Both the position numbers and the translations under genes were made by a program. DNA of 37,360 bases from JAIOTG01 sp964644045. Lineage in GTDB: Bacteria > Patescibacteriota > Patescibacteriia > Patescibacteriales > JAGXOH01. Below, in pieces: positions 22,028 through 30,834 of the stretch. The stretch lies in contig CAZXUK010000009.1 in assembly GCA_964644045.1 (NCBI GenBank), forward strand, positions 1 through 37,360, read 5' to 3'. A model generated the notes under the pieces. It worked only from the letters and a program-made list of their open reading frames with translations, was not told the DNA's origin and searched no databases. Within the stretch, counting starts at the first letter, position 1; each line of letters starts with the position of its first letter.

Positions 22028-23437
22028 ATGCCCAAGATTAAACTTTATAATACCTTAACGCGCCAGCAAGAAGAATTTAAACCCTTAAAAGAGGGTGAAG
22101 TTTTGTTTTATCATTGCGGACCCACGGTTTATTGGACTCAGCATTTAGGCAATTTGCGAGGTATGACTTGCGCCGATTTTGTAGTTAGAATCTTTAAATA
22201 TTTTGATTATCAAGCTACACATGTTCGCAACTATACCGATGTGGGGCACTTAACTTCAGATGAGGACGAGGGAGAGGATAAAATGGAGAAAGGAGCTAAA
22301 AAGGAAGGAAAAACTCCGGGAGAGGTTGCGGATAAATATATAAAAATTTTTGAACAAGACGTTTCCAAACTTAATAACTTAGAACCCGATTATAAACCCC
22401 GAGCCACCAAACATATTGAAGAGATGATAGAAATGGTAAAAATTCTTTTGGAAAAAGGATATGCTTATACCACTGACTTGGCCGTGTATTTTGATATCAG
22501 CAAGAAGGAGGATTATACCAAACTATCCGGCCAGGATTTGGATAAGCTTTTAAGCGGGGCCGGCCGAGGAGAGATAACTGATCCTCAGAAGAAAAACTCA
22601 GCTGATTTTGCTCTTTGGTTTTTCAAGACCGGAGCCCATAAAAATGCCTTGCAAACCTGGGAGTCTCCATTTCAGTCTTCTTTAGTGGAAAAAGGCGAGG
22701 GTTTTCCGGGTTGGCATATAGAATGTTCGGCTATGAGCAGTAAATATTTAGGCAAAACCATTGATGTTCATATGGGCGGAATTGAGCATATTCCGGTTCA
22801 TCATACCAATGAGATCGCTCAGTCCGAGTCCGCTTTCGGAGTCAAGTTTGTTAATTATTGGCTTCATAATGAGCATTTAATGGAGAAGGAAGGTAAAATT
22901 TCCAAGTCAGAGGGGGCCACCTTGACCTTATCCGTAATTGAGGATCAAGGTTATACTGGCCTGGATTTGCGCTTCTTTTTTCTACAAGCCCAGTATCGCT
23001 CTAAGCAGAATTTTACCTGGGAAGCTTTGGAAGCGGCTCGCAAAGGCCGGAAGCATCTTTTAAATCAAATTAAAGAATTGGGTGAGAAAAAGGGTGAGAT
23101 TGATCGGGATTATAAAAACAAATTCCAAGAAGCTTTGGGAGATGATTTTAATACCCCCTTGGCTTTGGCGGTCGTTCAGGAGATGCTCAAGTCGGATATG
23201 GCCAAAAAGGACAAATTGGCCACAATTGTTGATTTTGACAAGGTTTTGGGCCTTAAAATAGAAGAAGAAACTTCTTCTTTTGAAGTCCCGGAAGAAATAA
23301 AAAAATTATCCGAGGAAAGAGAAAAAGCGCGCGAGGAAAAAGATTTTGATAAAGCGGATCGCTTGCGCGCGGAAATTGAAGACAGGGGGTATATTATTGA
23401 AGACACCTCCGAAGGCGTGAGAATCTTGAAAAAATAA
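22028..23437 (+). CDS. cysS: Cysteinyl-tRNA synthetase
   Basis: Charges tRNA-Cys with cysteine. 469 residues, full length. The zinc site begins with C30 (YHCGPTVY), followed by the HIGH-type motif HLGN (39-42). The class-I core has HIECSAMS (C233) and HHTNEIAQSE, which supply the remaining zinc ligands. The KMSKS-type loop is KISKSEG (from about 290). A helical anticodon-binding end follows with REKAREEKDFDKADRLRAEI, a typical CysS C-terminus. The only departure is HLGN for HIGN and KISKS for KMSKS, both tolerated. No SD; promoter six bases upstream. Confidence 0.96.
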   Translation: MPKIKLYNTLTRQQEEFKPLKEGEVLFYHCGPTVYWTQHLGNLRGMTCADFVVRIFKYFDYQATHVRNYTDVGHLTSDEDEGEDKMEKGAKKEGKTPGEVADKYIKIFEQDVSKLNNLEPDYKPRATKHIEEMIEMVKILLEKGYAYTTDLAVYFDISKKEDYTKLSGQDLDKLLSGAGRGEITDPQKKNSADFALWFFKTGAHKNALQTWESPFQSSLVEKGEGFPGWHIECSAMSSKYLGKTIDVHMGGIEHIPVHHTNEIAQSESAFGVKFVNYWLHNEHLMEKEGKISKSEGATLTLSVIEDQGYTGLDLRFFFLQAQYRSKQNFTWEALEAARKGRKHLLNQIKELGEKKGEIDRDYKNKFQEALGDDFNTPLALAVVQEMLKSDMAKKDKLATIVDFDKVLGLKIEEETSSFEVPEEIKKLSEEREKAREEKDFDKADRLRAEIEDRGYIIEDTSEGVRILKK

Positions 23438-23498
23438 AGTAAATCTTTTATATTAGAATCGGGTAAAAACCGCAATAAACAACAAACAAGGAGGAGAT

Positions 23499-23624
23499 TT
23501 GGCAAAAGGAAAAAATGACAGCCAGCAAAACAATTTAAAAAGGAGTAACATTTTAAGACAGCAGGTTTCAACCCCGCCCTTGCGAGAATGGGAAAAAAGA
23601 AAGTATACCCGGCAAGGACGTTAA
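23499..23624 (+). CDS. 41-residue basic SD-led small protein
   Basis: AAGGAGG (23488-23494) stands four bases before TTG 23499, which opens a frame of 41 codons to TAA at 23622-23624. The product begins (M)AKGKNDSQQNN and ends WEKRKYTRQGR. It is strongly basic, hydrophilic, and has one WEKRKY motif. No family is recognised; it could bind RNA or be ribosome-associated. A terminator (23647) follows. The arrangement of strong SD, short frame and own terminator is that of the five other small units in the window, which is why I think it is real. Confidence 0.6.
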   Translation: MAKGKNDSQQNNLKRSNILRQQVSTPPLREWEKRKYTRQGR

Positions 23625-23646
23625 CAAGGATGTCAATTTTAATCTC

Positions 23647-23673
23647 AGGCCTGGTTTATTCCGGGCCTTTTTT
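23647..23673 (+). terminator. Terminator after the 41-residue gene
   Basis: AGGCCTGG (23647-23654) pairs with CCGGGCCT (23661-23668), with one G-T pair, around TTTATT and is followed by Ts. Confidence 0.85.
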
Positions 23674-23682
23674 ATAGAAGAT

Positions 23683-24612
23683 ATGAATAATTTTTGGCAA
23701 AAAATAGACAAGCCGATTTTGGCTCTGGCTCCCATGGCCGGATTTACCGATTTTGCTTTCCGACAGATTTGCGCCGACTGGGGAGCAGATGTTGCTTATA
23801 GCGAAATGGCCAATGTTACAGCCCTAAATTATCAGCCCAAAAAAACTTTAGAGATGTTAGGTCTTGCGCCACAAGGATCCTATTATGTAGTTCAGCTTTT
23901 TGGCAGTAAGCCGGAAGAATTTAAGAAAACTATCAAAGTAGTAGAAAGCAAAATAAAGCCCGATGGAATTGATATAAATTTTGGTTGTCCGGTGCCCAAG
24001 GTAATGAAGGCCGGAGCCGGAGCTGAGCTGATGAAGGACTTAGAGCTTTCCCGAGAGATTATTAAAGAAACCATTAAAATTTCTCAACTTCCCGTGTCTA
24101 TAAAAATTAGAACTCAAGCCGGAGAAGTGAATGCTTGGGATTTTTGTAAAAACGTAGAGGATCTGGATATAAAAGCTATAATGATCCATGGGCGGAGTTT
24201 GGCTCAGGGCTTTCAGGGGGAGGTTAATTTTGAGTTTATTGAAAAAATTCAGAAAAATTTCCCCGGCGTAGTTTTGGCTAATGGAGGAATTAATAATTTA
24301 ACTCAAGCCCAAGAGGCCTTAGAAAAAACCGATGCGCAAGGATTGGGTTTGGCTCGCGGTTGCCTGGGCAGGCCCTGGCTTTTTGAAGAAATAAAACAGG
24401 AAGAGGTGAAAAAGAAAAGCAGAGAAGAAATTTTTCAAATTGCCTGGCAACACGCTTTATTAACTCAAAAACATAAAGGAGAGGCGGGAATAATAGAGTT
24501 GCGCAAACACCTGCCCTGGTATATCCGGGGCCTTGAAGGTGCTAAAAATCTGAGACAGCAGTTAGTAAGAATAAAAGGTCTTAAAGGTATTAAAAATATT
24601 TTTGATTTTTGA
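23683..24612 (+). CDS. dus: tRNA-dihydrouridine synthase
   Basis: Flavoenzyme that reduces uridines in the tRNA D-loop to dihydrouridine. 309 residues. The TIM-barrel has LAPMAGFTDFAFRQIC at the start, the catalytic-cysteine block NFGCPVPKVMKAGAG, a substrate-side IKIRTQAG, HGRSLAQGF, ANGGINN and GLARGCLGRPW (FMN phosphate site). The C-terminal helical part is short, as in the DusB-like branch. The start lies nine bases after the preceding terminator T-run. The gene ends FDF and then TGA, showing that TGA is a stop in this genome. Confidence 0.94.
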   Translation: MNNFWQKIDKPILALAPMAGFTDFAFRQICADWGADVAYSEMANVTALNYQPKKTLEMLGLAPQGSYYVVQLFGSKPEEFKKTIKVVESKIKPDGIDINFGCPVPKVMKAGAGAELMKDLELSREIIKETIKISQLPVSIKIRTQAGEVNAWDFCKNVEDLDIKAIMIHGRSLAQGFQGEVNFEFIEKIQKNFPGVVLANGGINNLTQAQEALEKTDAQGLGLARGCLGRPWLFEEIKQEEVKKKSREEIFQIAWQHALLTQKHKGEAGIIELRKHLPWYIRGLEGAKNLRQQLVRIKGLKGIKNIFDF

Positions 24613-24639
24613 TTTTTTTTGTTACAATAAAACTATAAT
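24609..24639 (+). promoter_or_regulatory. Promoter of the giant surface protein gene
   Basis: TATAAT at 24634-24639 with TTGATT (24609-24614) 19 bases upstream; the -35 box overlaps the dus stop. The -10 is 16 bases from ATG 24656, so the leader is about ten bases with no SD. Confidence 0.45.
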
Positions 24640-24655
24640 AAAATTAAATTTTTAT

Positions 24656-27600
24656 ATGAATTTAATAATTGTATTTTTTTCTTTTTTACTTTTATTTTTA
24701 TTAATTTATTTTTTATTATTTATTTCTCATTTGGGAGAGGTAAATATTCCTTTACTTAATAGGTTGATTAAAAAGGGTTATCTGAAAGCCAAATTTAGGG
24801 CCAGGGATGATTTAAAAGTTTTAGAAAAAATAAAAAACCGAAAAGCTTTTGTTAATCGGGGGGCGAAAATTAGGATTTATTTTAATAAATTTCAGCTAAA
24901 CCTTTTTTATTATTTAGCTCTCTTGTTCAAATCTCCGTGCAGATCTTTTGTGCTTATTAACCATGACGGAGAGGAAAAAAAATATCAGAAAAAACAATAT
25001 TTAGAGCATTTAACCAAAAAAAGGAGAACATCTGTTATTTCTCTTTTTATTGTTTCTTTTTTGATCCTCGGAAGTTTAACAATGGTAATTGTTATTTCTT
25101 TTTTGTTTTCTGATCCACTTTTTATCAGGGCGCAGGAAAGTCCTGTTGTTCATGATTCGGAAGAAGACTGGACTTTAGGCACTCATAATAATACCGTAGT
25201 AGCTACCACTACGGAGTATTTAGAGCTTGATTTCGGTTATTTGCCTTATACCGCCACTCATGCCAGCGGAACAGATTTTGTGGGAGTGGATAAAAATAAT
25301 TTAAATATTTCTACTACAACCGATGATTTTAAAATTAATAAACATAATTTTGCTTTTGACGAGGATGGCGGTGTGGAGATTCCTTCCTCAGGCGTTGCCA
25401 CCACCTCCGATTCCGTCGGCATTGACGCGGTTACTGACGGAGTAGACGGGGCGTTTTTAACTCAATTTAAAGAAACTGATGCCGGAAGAGATCTTAGGAT
25501 ATGGCGTGTTAATAATAGTGGCCAAGAAGTTTGGAGTTCATATAAAACAGTAGCCAGTTCCACCTTGGAAGATAGCGCCAGTTTGCCTGCAAGCGCCTCC
25601 AGGGAAACAAAAATTATTTCCGACAACAATGATGGTGCGATTATAATTTGGAATTCCGACAATAGAAACGGACAGCTGGATATATATGCGCAAAGGATTG
25701 ATTCCAGTGGCAACTTTTTATGGGGAAGCGGGGGCGTTGCAATCGCCACTGCCACAAACAGCGACCAGCATTTTGTAAACATAAGCGTCACCATAGATGA
25801 TTACGGCGACCCTGTTGTTTTATATCAAAGAAAAATTTCCGGGGGCGATTTACAAGCAGAAGTTGCGCGTTTTAGTTTGGCCAATGGTTCTAATATGTGG
25901 GGCTCCCCCGTGGTTTTAAATAAGGGTGATAATTATTCTTTTTCCGAAAATTGCGGCACTACTATTCTTTCTGATAATAATGGCGGGAGTATAGCTTTCT
26001 GGGTAAACGGCTTGTCTTTATTGGGACAAAGAATATCTTCTTCCTCCGCTGTTTTATGGACCGCCGGAGGAGAATCGTTGGCTGATGAAGGAGTGGATGA
26101 TTATGGCCCGACTTTTAAATTTGCAGCCACTTCTTTAAATGAAAATGAGTTTTTAGCGGCCCATAGAAGTCCGGAAAATTCAGATGGAATAGAGGTGTAT
26201 GCCCAAAAGATCGATCTGGAGGGCACAAAATATTGGGGAAATAAAGGTATAACAGCTTTTGATGGTGATGATATTGACGGTATTGATAAAATCGTTTTTT
26301 CAGCAATTTCTGATAATGAGAACGGAATAATTTTAATGGCCCAACATAACGATGACCCTTCTTATATTACCGCCAGAAGATTTGATAATAGTGGTAGTTT
26401 GATTTGGGATAGTCTTATAAATGACGATAGTTATGATGCAAGATGGTATAATAACGATGACAATCCGAGTATAGTGGAGTATAACAAAAAAAGAAATGTG
26501 GCATATCGTGACAATAACGGCGATATCGCAGTGCTTTGGCATGCAGGATTTAGCAAAACAGGTCAAGTTTATGCCCAAAAAGTGGATAAAGATGACGGCT
26601 CTTTGAGTTGGGCAGACAAAATATTGATTAATAATTCCAGAAAACAAACCTATTATCCTTTGGCGGTTACCACTTCAGACGGCGCCTTGGCGTTTTATGT
26701 TGAAAGTAGTGTTTTTGGCCGCACCTCTGATGGTTATCCTCAAAATATCAGGGTGCAAAAAATAGCTGACACCCAAGGATATTATTGGCCGGCAGATCTT
26801 ACTTCCAAATGGATTGATGCCGATAGCACTATTGATTGGGACAGTTTAACAACAGAAGAAAATGTCCCTTTCGACTCATCAATCACTTGGCAAACCAGAA
26901 CCACGGCTTATCCCAATTTGGCTTTAGCCGGCACTGCTACCAGTAGTGACGATTGGGGAGGCGATGTTCCACTTGTTAATAATGACAGCCATGAAGTACG
27001 TGGAAATTTTTGGGACGTTGTTCTTTCTTATGCATCAGGCATAGATGATGTTAGTACTTCTTCACCAAAATCAATGGAAATACATTTGGCAGAAGCGGCG
27101 GAAGTGGGTTATACCGTGGTTAGATCTCCGGATATGACCTCTCCGGGGTCGTATGCAGTGCAAACCTGGGATGGCTCCAACTGGGTTACGCAAGCCCAAA
27201 TTACCGGCAATACCGCCACTACTTCCATAGCGGAATTTACACCAATAGAAACCGATAAAGTGAGATTTTATTTTACCAAGGGTTCCAGTCAAACAGATAC
27301 AGGCAAAAAAACCGCCATTAGCGAATTAGAAATTTATAAAGGGGCTCCTTCTTCCTGGCAGGATTTGGACGGCGATAGCATACAAAGTCCTAATAGGCAA
27401 TATTTGCAATACCGCGCTATTTTATCCCCGAGTTCAGATTATGCCGACACCCCGAGTGTATCCTCGGTCACAGCCAGTGGGACCACTAATCAGCTCTCTT
27501 ATTGTTCCTCCGGCATCTACACTTCACCGGTTTTAGACTCCGGTGATGCCAGCACCACCTGGGATTCCATCTCAGTTGATTTTGAACTATCCACCAGTTC

Positions 27601-30172
27601 ATCCATTAGCATATCTGAGAGATCGGGAGACTCCGCTTCTCCTGATACTACTTGGACTTCTTGGGAAGAAGTGGCCTCATCAAGCAGAATGGCGTCAAGC
27701 AACCTCTCTCCCGCGGGCACGGCCACAGCCAGTTCGGAAATTGACCCGGAATTATTGGAATCCGGCGGCCTTGCTTATTTGTTGGGAACCGCGGAAGCCG
27801 GTATTGACGAAGATGAAGATACTGCCTGGATGACAGGAGAAAACACATCATATAACGGCGGAACAGACCAATGGCTGGAAGTGGATTTGGGAGAGGAGCA
27901 GTCAGTGGGATATGTTACCGTGAGCTCTATGGATAATCCGAATAATCCCGACTCCGGCTATGATTTTGCTCCGCGCGACTATACTATCCAAACCTGGGAT
28001 AGTGCAAGTTCAACCTGGGTTATTCAAGATACGGTAACAGACAACACTAATTATTCCACCCCGGTACCCAGTGAATTCAGTCCGGTTACCACTGACAAAG
28101 TAAGGATTGTGATATCCAAAGGCAACCCCAATTTGATTGATCAGGTTGGTTATGATTTGGCGGGCGTAACAGAATTTAGGATATATGAATCTGATCCTGC
28201 CGGAGAGGTGCTGTTAGGAGCCACCTCTACCACAGCTAATTTAGCCACCACCACCGCTCAATATTTTCAATACAAAATTGATTTAACCAACCCCAATACA
28301 TTATATACTCCCATTGTGTCTAAAGTTCAAGTTGAATACACTGATAGCGGTCAAGATGAGGCAACAACTACGGAGGAAGAAGAAGCAACAACTACGGAGG
28401 AAGAAGAAGCAACAACTACGGAGGAAGAAGATGTTGAATCTTCAGCACCTCCTCCCCCTTCACCGCCAAGTGAGCCCGTCGTTCAAGATCCGGAGACCGG
28501 AGAAGATGTCACAGTTGATTTTAGTGTTTCTGTCGCTCCTCCGGCTGATTTTTCCGGCGATGTTCCAGTAGTAACCTCCACTTCTGTTAATTTAGAATTG
28601 GAAGGGGGCCCTGACGCGGTTAATATGGCCATTTCCGAAGATCCGGAGTTTTCTTTGGCCAGCTTAATTCCTTATTCCGAAAGTTATCAATTTGATCTTT
28701 CCTCTGAATTGGGCACAAAAACAATTTATGCTAAATTCTATACTGATCGAGGCGTTTCCAGTGAAGTCGTTTCTTGTCAGCTTAAATTGGAATCAGCTCA
28801 AACAGAAACAAGAGAAGAAGAGCCGATCGTAGAGCCCTCTCCGGAAGAAGAGCCAGATGAAGAAGAGGAAATTGTTGAGGAACCTGTCTTAGAAGAAGAG
28901 CAAAGTGAAGAAGAGCCGGTCGTAGAGCCCTCTCCGGAAGAAGAGCCAGATGAAGAAGAAGAGGTTGTTGAGGAACCTGTTTTAGAAGAAGAGGAAGTTG
29001 CAGAGGAAGAAGAAGAGGGGGCACAACAGGAAAAAGAACCGACATCAGAAGGAAGTGTTGAAGAACCTGAAGAAGAAGAGATTACTAAAGAAGGGGGCGA
29101 AGAGGATTCGGAGGCAGGATCAGTTTGGGAGAGAGAGGAACGTCTTAAAGCTGACAGCGGAGACGAGAGGGAGGCCGAAGAGTCTTTTGTGGCCCAAACA
29201 TTTGGTACCTTGGATAAAATGATGATTTCTCCTGTTAAAAAATTGGCAAAAAATATTGCTGAATCCCAAGCGGTTCAGACCGCTCAAAAGGTTGCCAAGA
29301 CCAAAGCCACCGAAGCTACCACCAAATCAGTAACCGGTGCTTATATAGTTTTTTCCCTTATTCAATTGGGAGCCAAGGCCGGATCCTTAAATACTGCCTC
29401 TTATATGATTATTAATATGTTGGGGTTGTTTACATTCCAGCGCAACCGAAACTATCAGATCGGAACAGTTTATGATTCCAAAACCGGGCAACCTGTTCCT
29501 TATGCCAAAGTAGAAGTTTTAGACAAGAAAGGGAAAGTCAAAGAAAGCAAAATTACAGATAAATTCGGAGGTTATTTTTTCTTAGTCCCTCCGGGAGAAT
29601 ATAGTCTAATGACACATAGATCCGGTTACAAGACCGTACGCCGGCCCGATACCGTCTATAAAACCATTCATACTCCCGGCAAATTTATGGTTTTCAACAA
29701 AGAAGGAATTATTAATGTTGATATACCTCTAAAACAAGAGGAAAAATCAAAATTATCCGCTTTTCTGGAAAGGATTAATTTGGATAAAATTCTGGAAGTT
29801 GTTTTCTGGGTGGGCTTAATAACAATTATTGTGGTAACCATCCTAAATCCCACTACTTGGAATTATGCCATGACTGTCAGTTTTGTTATTTTGGGCGCAT
29901 TAAAATACGCTAATTATATTAGGCCTAAATGGGGGATGGTTATGGACCACAATGGCCAAGGAATGGGCTTTACCATAATTGAGGCTCAGGAACAGGCTAA
30001 CGGCTCTTTGGTGGCAAGAACAGTATCTGATGAAAACGGTCGTTACGCCTTAATATTAAACCCGGGCAAGTATCAGTTAAATGTTCTGGGTCCTTCGATT
30101 AAAAAACAAACCAAAAAAATAAATCAAGAAAAAAGAGAAATCTTTGCTAAGAAAATCAAAGTCAAAAAATAA
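24656..30172 (+). CDS. Giant membrane-anchored surface protein with discoidin-like and carboxypeptidase-regulatory-like domains
   Basis: 1838 residues from ATG 24656. Order: a hydrophobic helix (1-24); a basic cytoplasmic loop; a second helix (about 128-152); then a long extracytoplasmic part. This holds a region of repeating W/G..D motifs (about 200-720, perhaps a propeller), two F5/8-type-C (discoidin-like) domains (about 750-890 and 1015-1178; NLALAGTATSS, VGYTVV, DKVRFYFTKG), TTEEEEA repeats (1236-1259), a proline patch and a beta domain. A glutamate-rich stretch (1382-1505), a helix pair, and two carboxypeptidase-regulatory-like beta folds (from about 1600 and 1760) separated by a membrane hairpin follow. 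It probably binds surface glycans or host/neighbour cells. Start at 24602 is excluded by the overlap with dus. Confidence 0.8.
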   Translation: MNLIIVFFSFLLLFLLIYFLLFISHLGEVNIPLLNRLIKKGYLKAKFRARDDLKVLEKIKNRKAFVNRGAKIRIYFNKFQLNLFYYLALLFKSPCRSFVLINHDGEEKKYQKKQYLEHLTKKRRTSVISLFIVSFLILGSLTMVIVISFLFSDPLFIRAQESPVVHDSEEDWTLGTHNNTVVATTTEYLELDFGYLPYTATHASGTDFVGVDKNNLNISTTTDDFKINKHNFAFDEDGGVEIPSSGVATTSDSVGIDAVTDGVDGAFLTQFKETDAGRDLRIWRVNNSGQEVWSSYKTVASSTLEDSASLPASASRETKIISDNNDGAIIIWNSDNRNGQLDIYAQRIDSSGNFLWGSGGVAIATATNSDQHFVNISVTIDDYGDPVVLYQRKISGGDLQAEVARFSLANGSNMWGSPVVLNKGDNYSFSENCGTTILSDNNGGSIAFWVNGLSLLGQRISSSSAVLWTAGGESLADEGVDDYGPTFKFAATSLNENEFLAAHRSPENSDGIEVYAQKIDLEGTKYWGNKGITAFDGDDIDGIDKIVFSAISDNENGIILMAQHNDDPSYITARRFDNSGSLIWDSLINDDSYDARWYNNDDNPSIVEYNKKRNVAYRDNNGDIAVLWHAGFSKTGQVYAQKVDKDDGSLSWADKILINNSRKQTYYPLAVTTSDGALAFYVESSVFGRTSDGYPQNIRVQKIADTQGYYWPADLTSKWIDADSTIDWDSLTTEENVPFDSSITWQTRTTAYPNLALAGTATSSDDWGGDVPLVNNDSHEVRGNFWDVVLSYASGIDDVSTSSPKSMEIHLAEAAEVGYTVVRSPDMTSPGSYAVQTWDGSNWVTQAQITGNTATTSIAEFTPIETDKVRFYFTKGSSQTDTGKKTAISELEIYKGAPSSWQDLDGDSIQSPNRQYLQYRAILSPSSDYADTPSVSSVTASGTTNQLSYCSSGIYTSPVLDSGDASTTWDSISVDFELSTSSSISISERSGDSASPDTTWTSWEEVASSSRMASSNLSPAGTATASSEIDPELLESGGLAYLLGTAEAGIDEDEDTAWMTGENTSYNGGTDQWLEVDLGEEQSVGYVTVSSMDNPNNPDSGYDFAPRDYTIQTWDSASSTWVIQDTVTDNTNYSTPVPSEFSPVTTDKVRIVISKGNPNLIDQVGYDLAGVTEFRIYESDPAGEVLLGATSTTANLATTTAQYFQYKIDLTNPNTLYTPIVSKVQVEYTDSGQDEATTTEEEEATTTEEEEATTTEEEDVESSAPPPPSPPSEPVVQDPETGEDVTVDFSVSVAPPADFSGDVPVVTSTSVNLELEGGPDAVNMAISEDPEFSLASLIPYSESYQFDLSSELGTKTIYAKFYTDRGVSSEVVSCQLKLESAQTETREEEPIVEPSPEEEPDEEEEIVEEPVLEEEQSEEEPVVEPSPEEEPDEEEEVVEEPVLEEEEVAEEEEEGAQQEKEPTSEGSVEEPEEEEITKEGGEEDSEAGSVWEREERLKADSGDEREAEESFVAQTFGTLDKMMISPVKKLAKNIAESQAVQTAQKVAKTKATEATTKSVTGAYIVFSLIQLGAKAGSLNTASYMIINMLGLFTFQRNRNYQIGTVYDSKTGQPVPYAKVEVLDKKGKVKESKITDKFGGYFFLVPPGEYSLMTHRSGYKTVRRPDTVYKTIHTPGKFMVFNKEGIINVDIPLKQEEKSKLSAFLERINLDKILEVVFWVGLITIIVVTILNPTTWNYAMTVSFVILGALKYANYIRPKWGMVMDHNGQGMGFTIIEAQEQANGSLVARTVSDENGRYALILNPGKYQLNVLGPSIKKQTKKINQEKREIFAKKIKVKK
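28361..28432 (+). repeat. Three tandem 24-bp coding repeats (ATTTEEEE)
   Basis: Units start at 28361, 28385 and 28409, with core GCAACAACTACGGAGGAAGA, each followed by four more bases. They are nearly identical at DNA level, which suggests recent slippage expansion. In protein they give an acidic, threonine-rich linker that may be a glycosylation site. Confidence 0.9.
28814..28999 (+). repeat. Two tandem 93-bp coding repeats in the glutamate-rich region
   Basis: The 31-residue unit EEEPIVEPSPEEEPDEEEE plus IVEEPVLEEEQS recurs with small changes 93 bases later. DNA identity is high. It builds an extended, strongly negative stalk between the outer domains and the C-terminal membrane region. 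Confidence 0.85.
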
Positions 30173-30194
30173 TTTGCTTTATAGTTTTTTATAT

Positions 30195-30225
30195 AAAACC
30201 CTTTTTATCCCAAAAAAGGTTTTTA
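30195..30225 (+). terminator. Terminator after the giant protein gene
   Basis: AAAACC (30195-30200) pairs with GGTTTT (30218-30223); a T5/A5 inner stem follows after a bulged C, and a T-run ends it. Confidence 0.6.
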
Positions 30226-30245
30226 TTTTAAGATTGTTGATTTTG

Positions 30246-30254
30246 TGTTATAAT
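30246..30254 (+). promoter_or_regulatory. Extended -10 promoter before the charged protein gene
   Basis: TGTTATAAT gives a consensus -10 with the extended TG. There is no good -35. It lies 70 bases before ATG 30325 and would drive the charged protein and the ATPase gene. Confidence 0.5.
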
Positions 30255-30324
30255 TCAAGAAAGGTTAATTAATAAAAAATAAAAAGGCATTAGAGATAAT
30301 GTTTTAAGTTTGATTTATATAATT

Positions 30325-30828
30325 ATGTCAGGCGGAATAACCAAAAAAAATAAAATAGAAGAAATAAAAGAAAAGATAGATAAAGAAGAGGAGAAGCGGG
30401 AAGCAGAAGAGCAAGAAGGGTCTCCGGAAAAGAAGTTTGAGGAAGAAAAAAAATCAGTGGAAAAAGAAAAAGACCAAATTTCCGAGGAAATTTCCGAGGA
30501 AATTGAGGGTAAAGGAGACCAAGAAAAGTCGAGCGGAGGAGCTTCTACTCGCCAAGCCAGACAAAAACAAGTGGAGAATATCTTAGAGGAAGACCTGGAA
30601 GAAATATATTTAAAACTTGATCCCCAAAAGCAAAAAGAATTCAAGGAAAAAGGAGAAGAAACAGCCAGGCGGATCAATCAAGTTTTGGACCAAGCCACGG
30701 TTAAGATGAAAAAAATAATTTCCTTGATTAAAAAATGGCTTTCTTTGGTGCCGGGCATTAATAAATTCTTTCTGGAACAAGAGGCCAAGATTAAAGCCGA
30801 TAAGATAACCAAATTAAAGAAAAAATAA
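30325..30828 (+). CDS. Highly charged coiled-coil-like protein next to the ATPase
   Basis: 167 residues from ATG 30325. A start at TTG 30310 is possible but unlikely. About two-thirds of residues 8-75 are E, K, D or R in helix-forming order (KIEEIKEKIDKEEEKREAEE), so it is likely a long coil. Residues 85-125 hold another helical part (RQKQVENILEEDLEEIYLKL), and the C-terminus has a more hydrophobic helix (IISLIKKWLSLVPGINKFFL) that may lie on a membrane. It stops six bases before the ATPase start and is clearly in one operon with it, so it is probably a partner of that complex. No family recognised. Confidence 0.7.
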   Translation: MSGGITKKNKIEEIKEKIDKEEEKREAEEQEGSPEKKFEEEKKSVEKEKDQISEEISEEIEGKGDQEKSSGGASTRQARQKQVENILEEDLEEIYLKLDPQKQKEFKEKGEETARRINQVLDQATVKMKKIISLIKKWLSLVPGINKFFLEQEAKIKADKITKLKKK

Positions 30829-30834
30829 TCTTTT

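Noticed and set aside
28782..29045. Minus-strand leucine-rich frame opposite the glutamate-rich repeats
   Set aside because: Antisense of GAA/GAG repeats always gives Leu/Phe-rich open frames; it is an artefact of the repeat composition.
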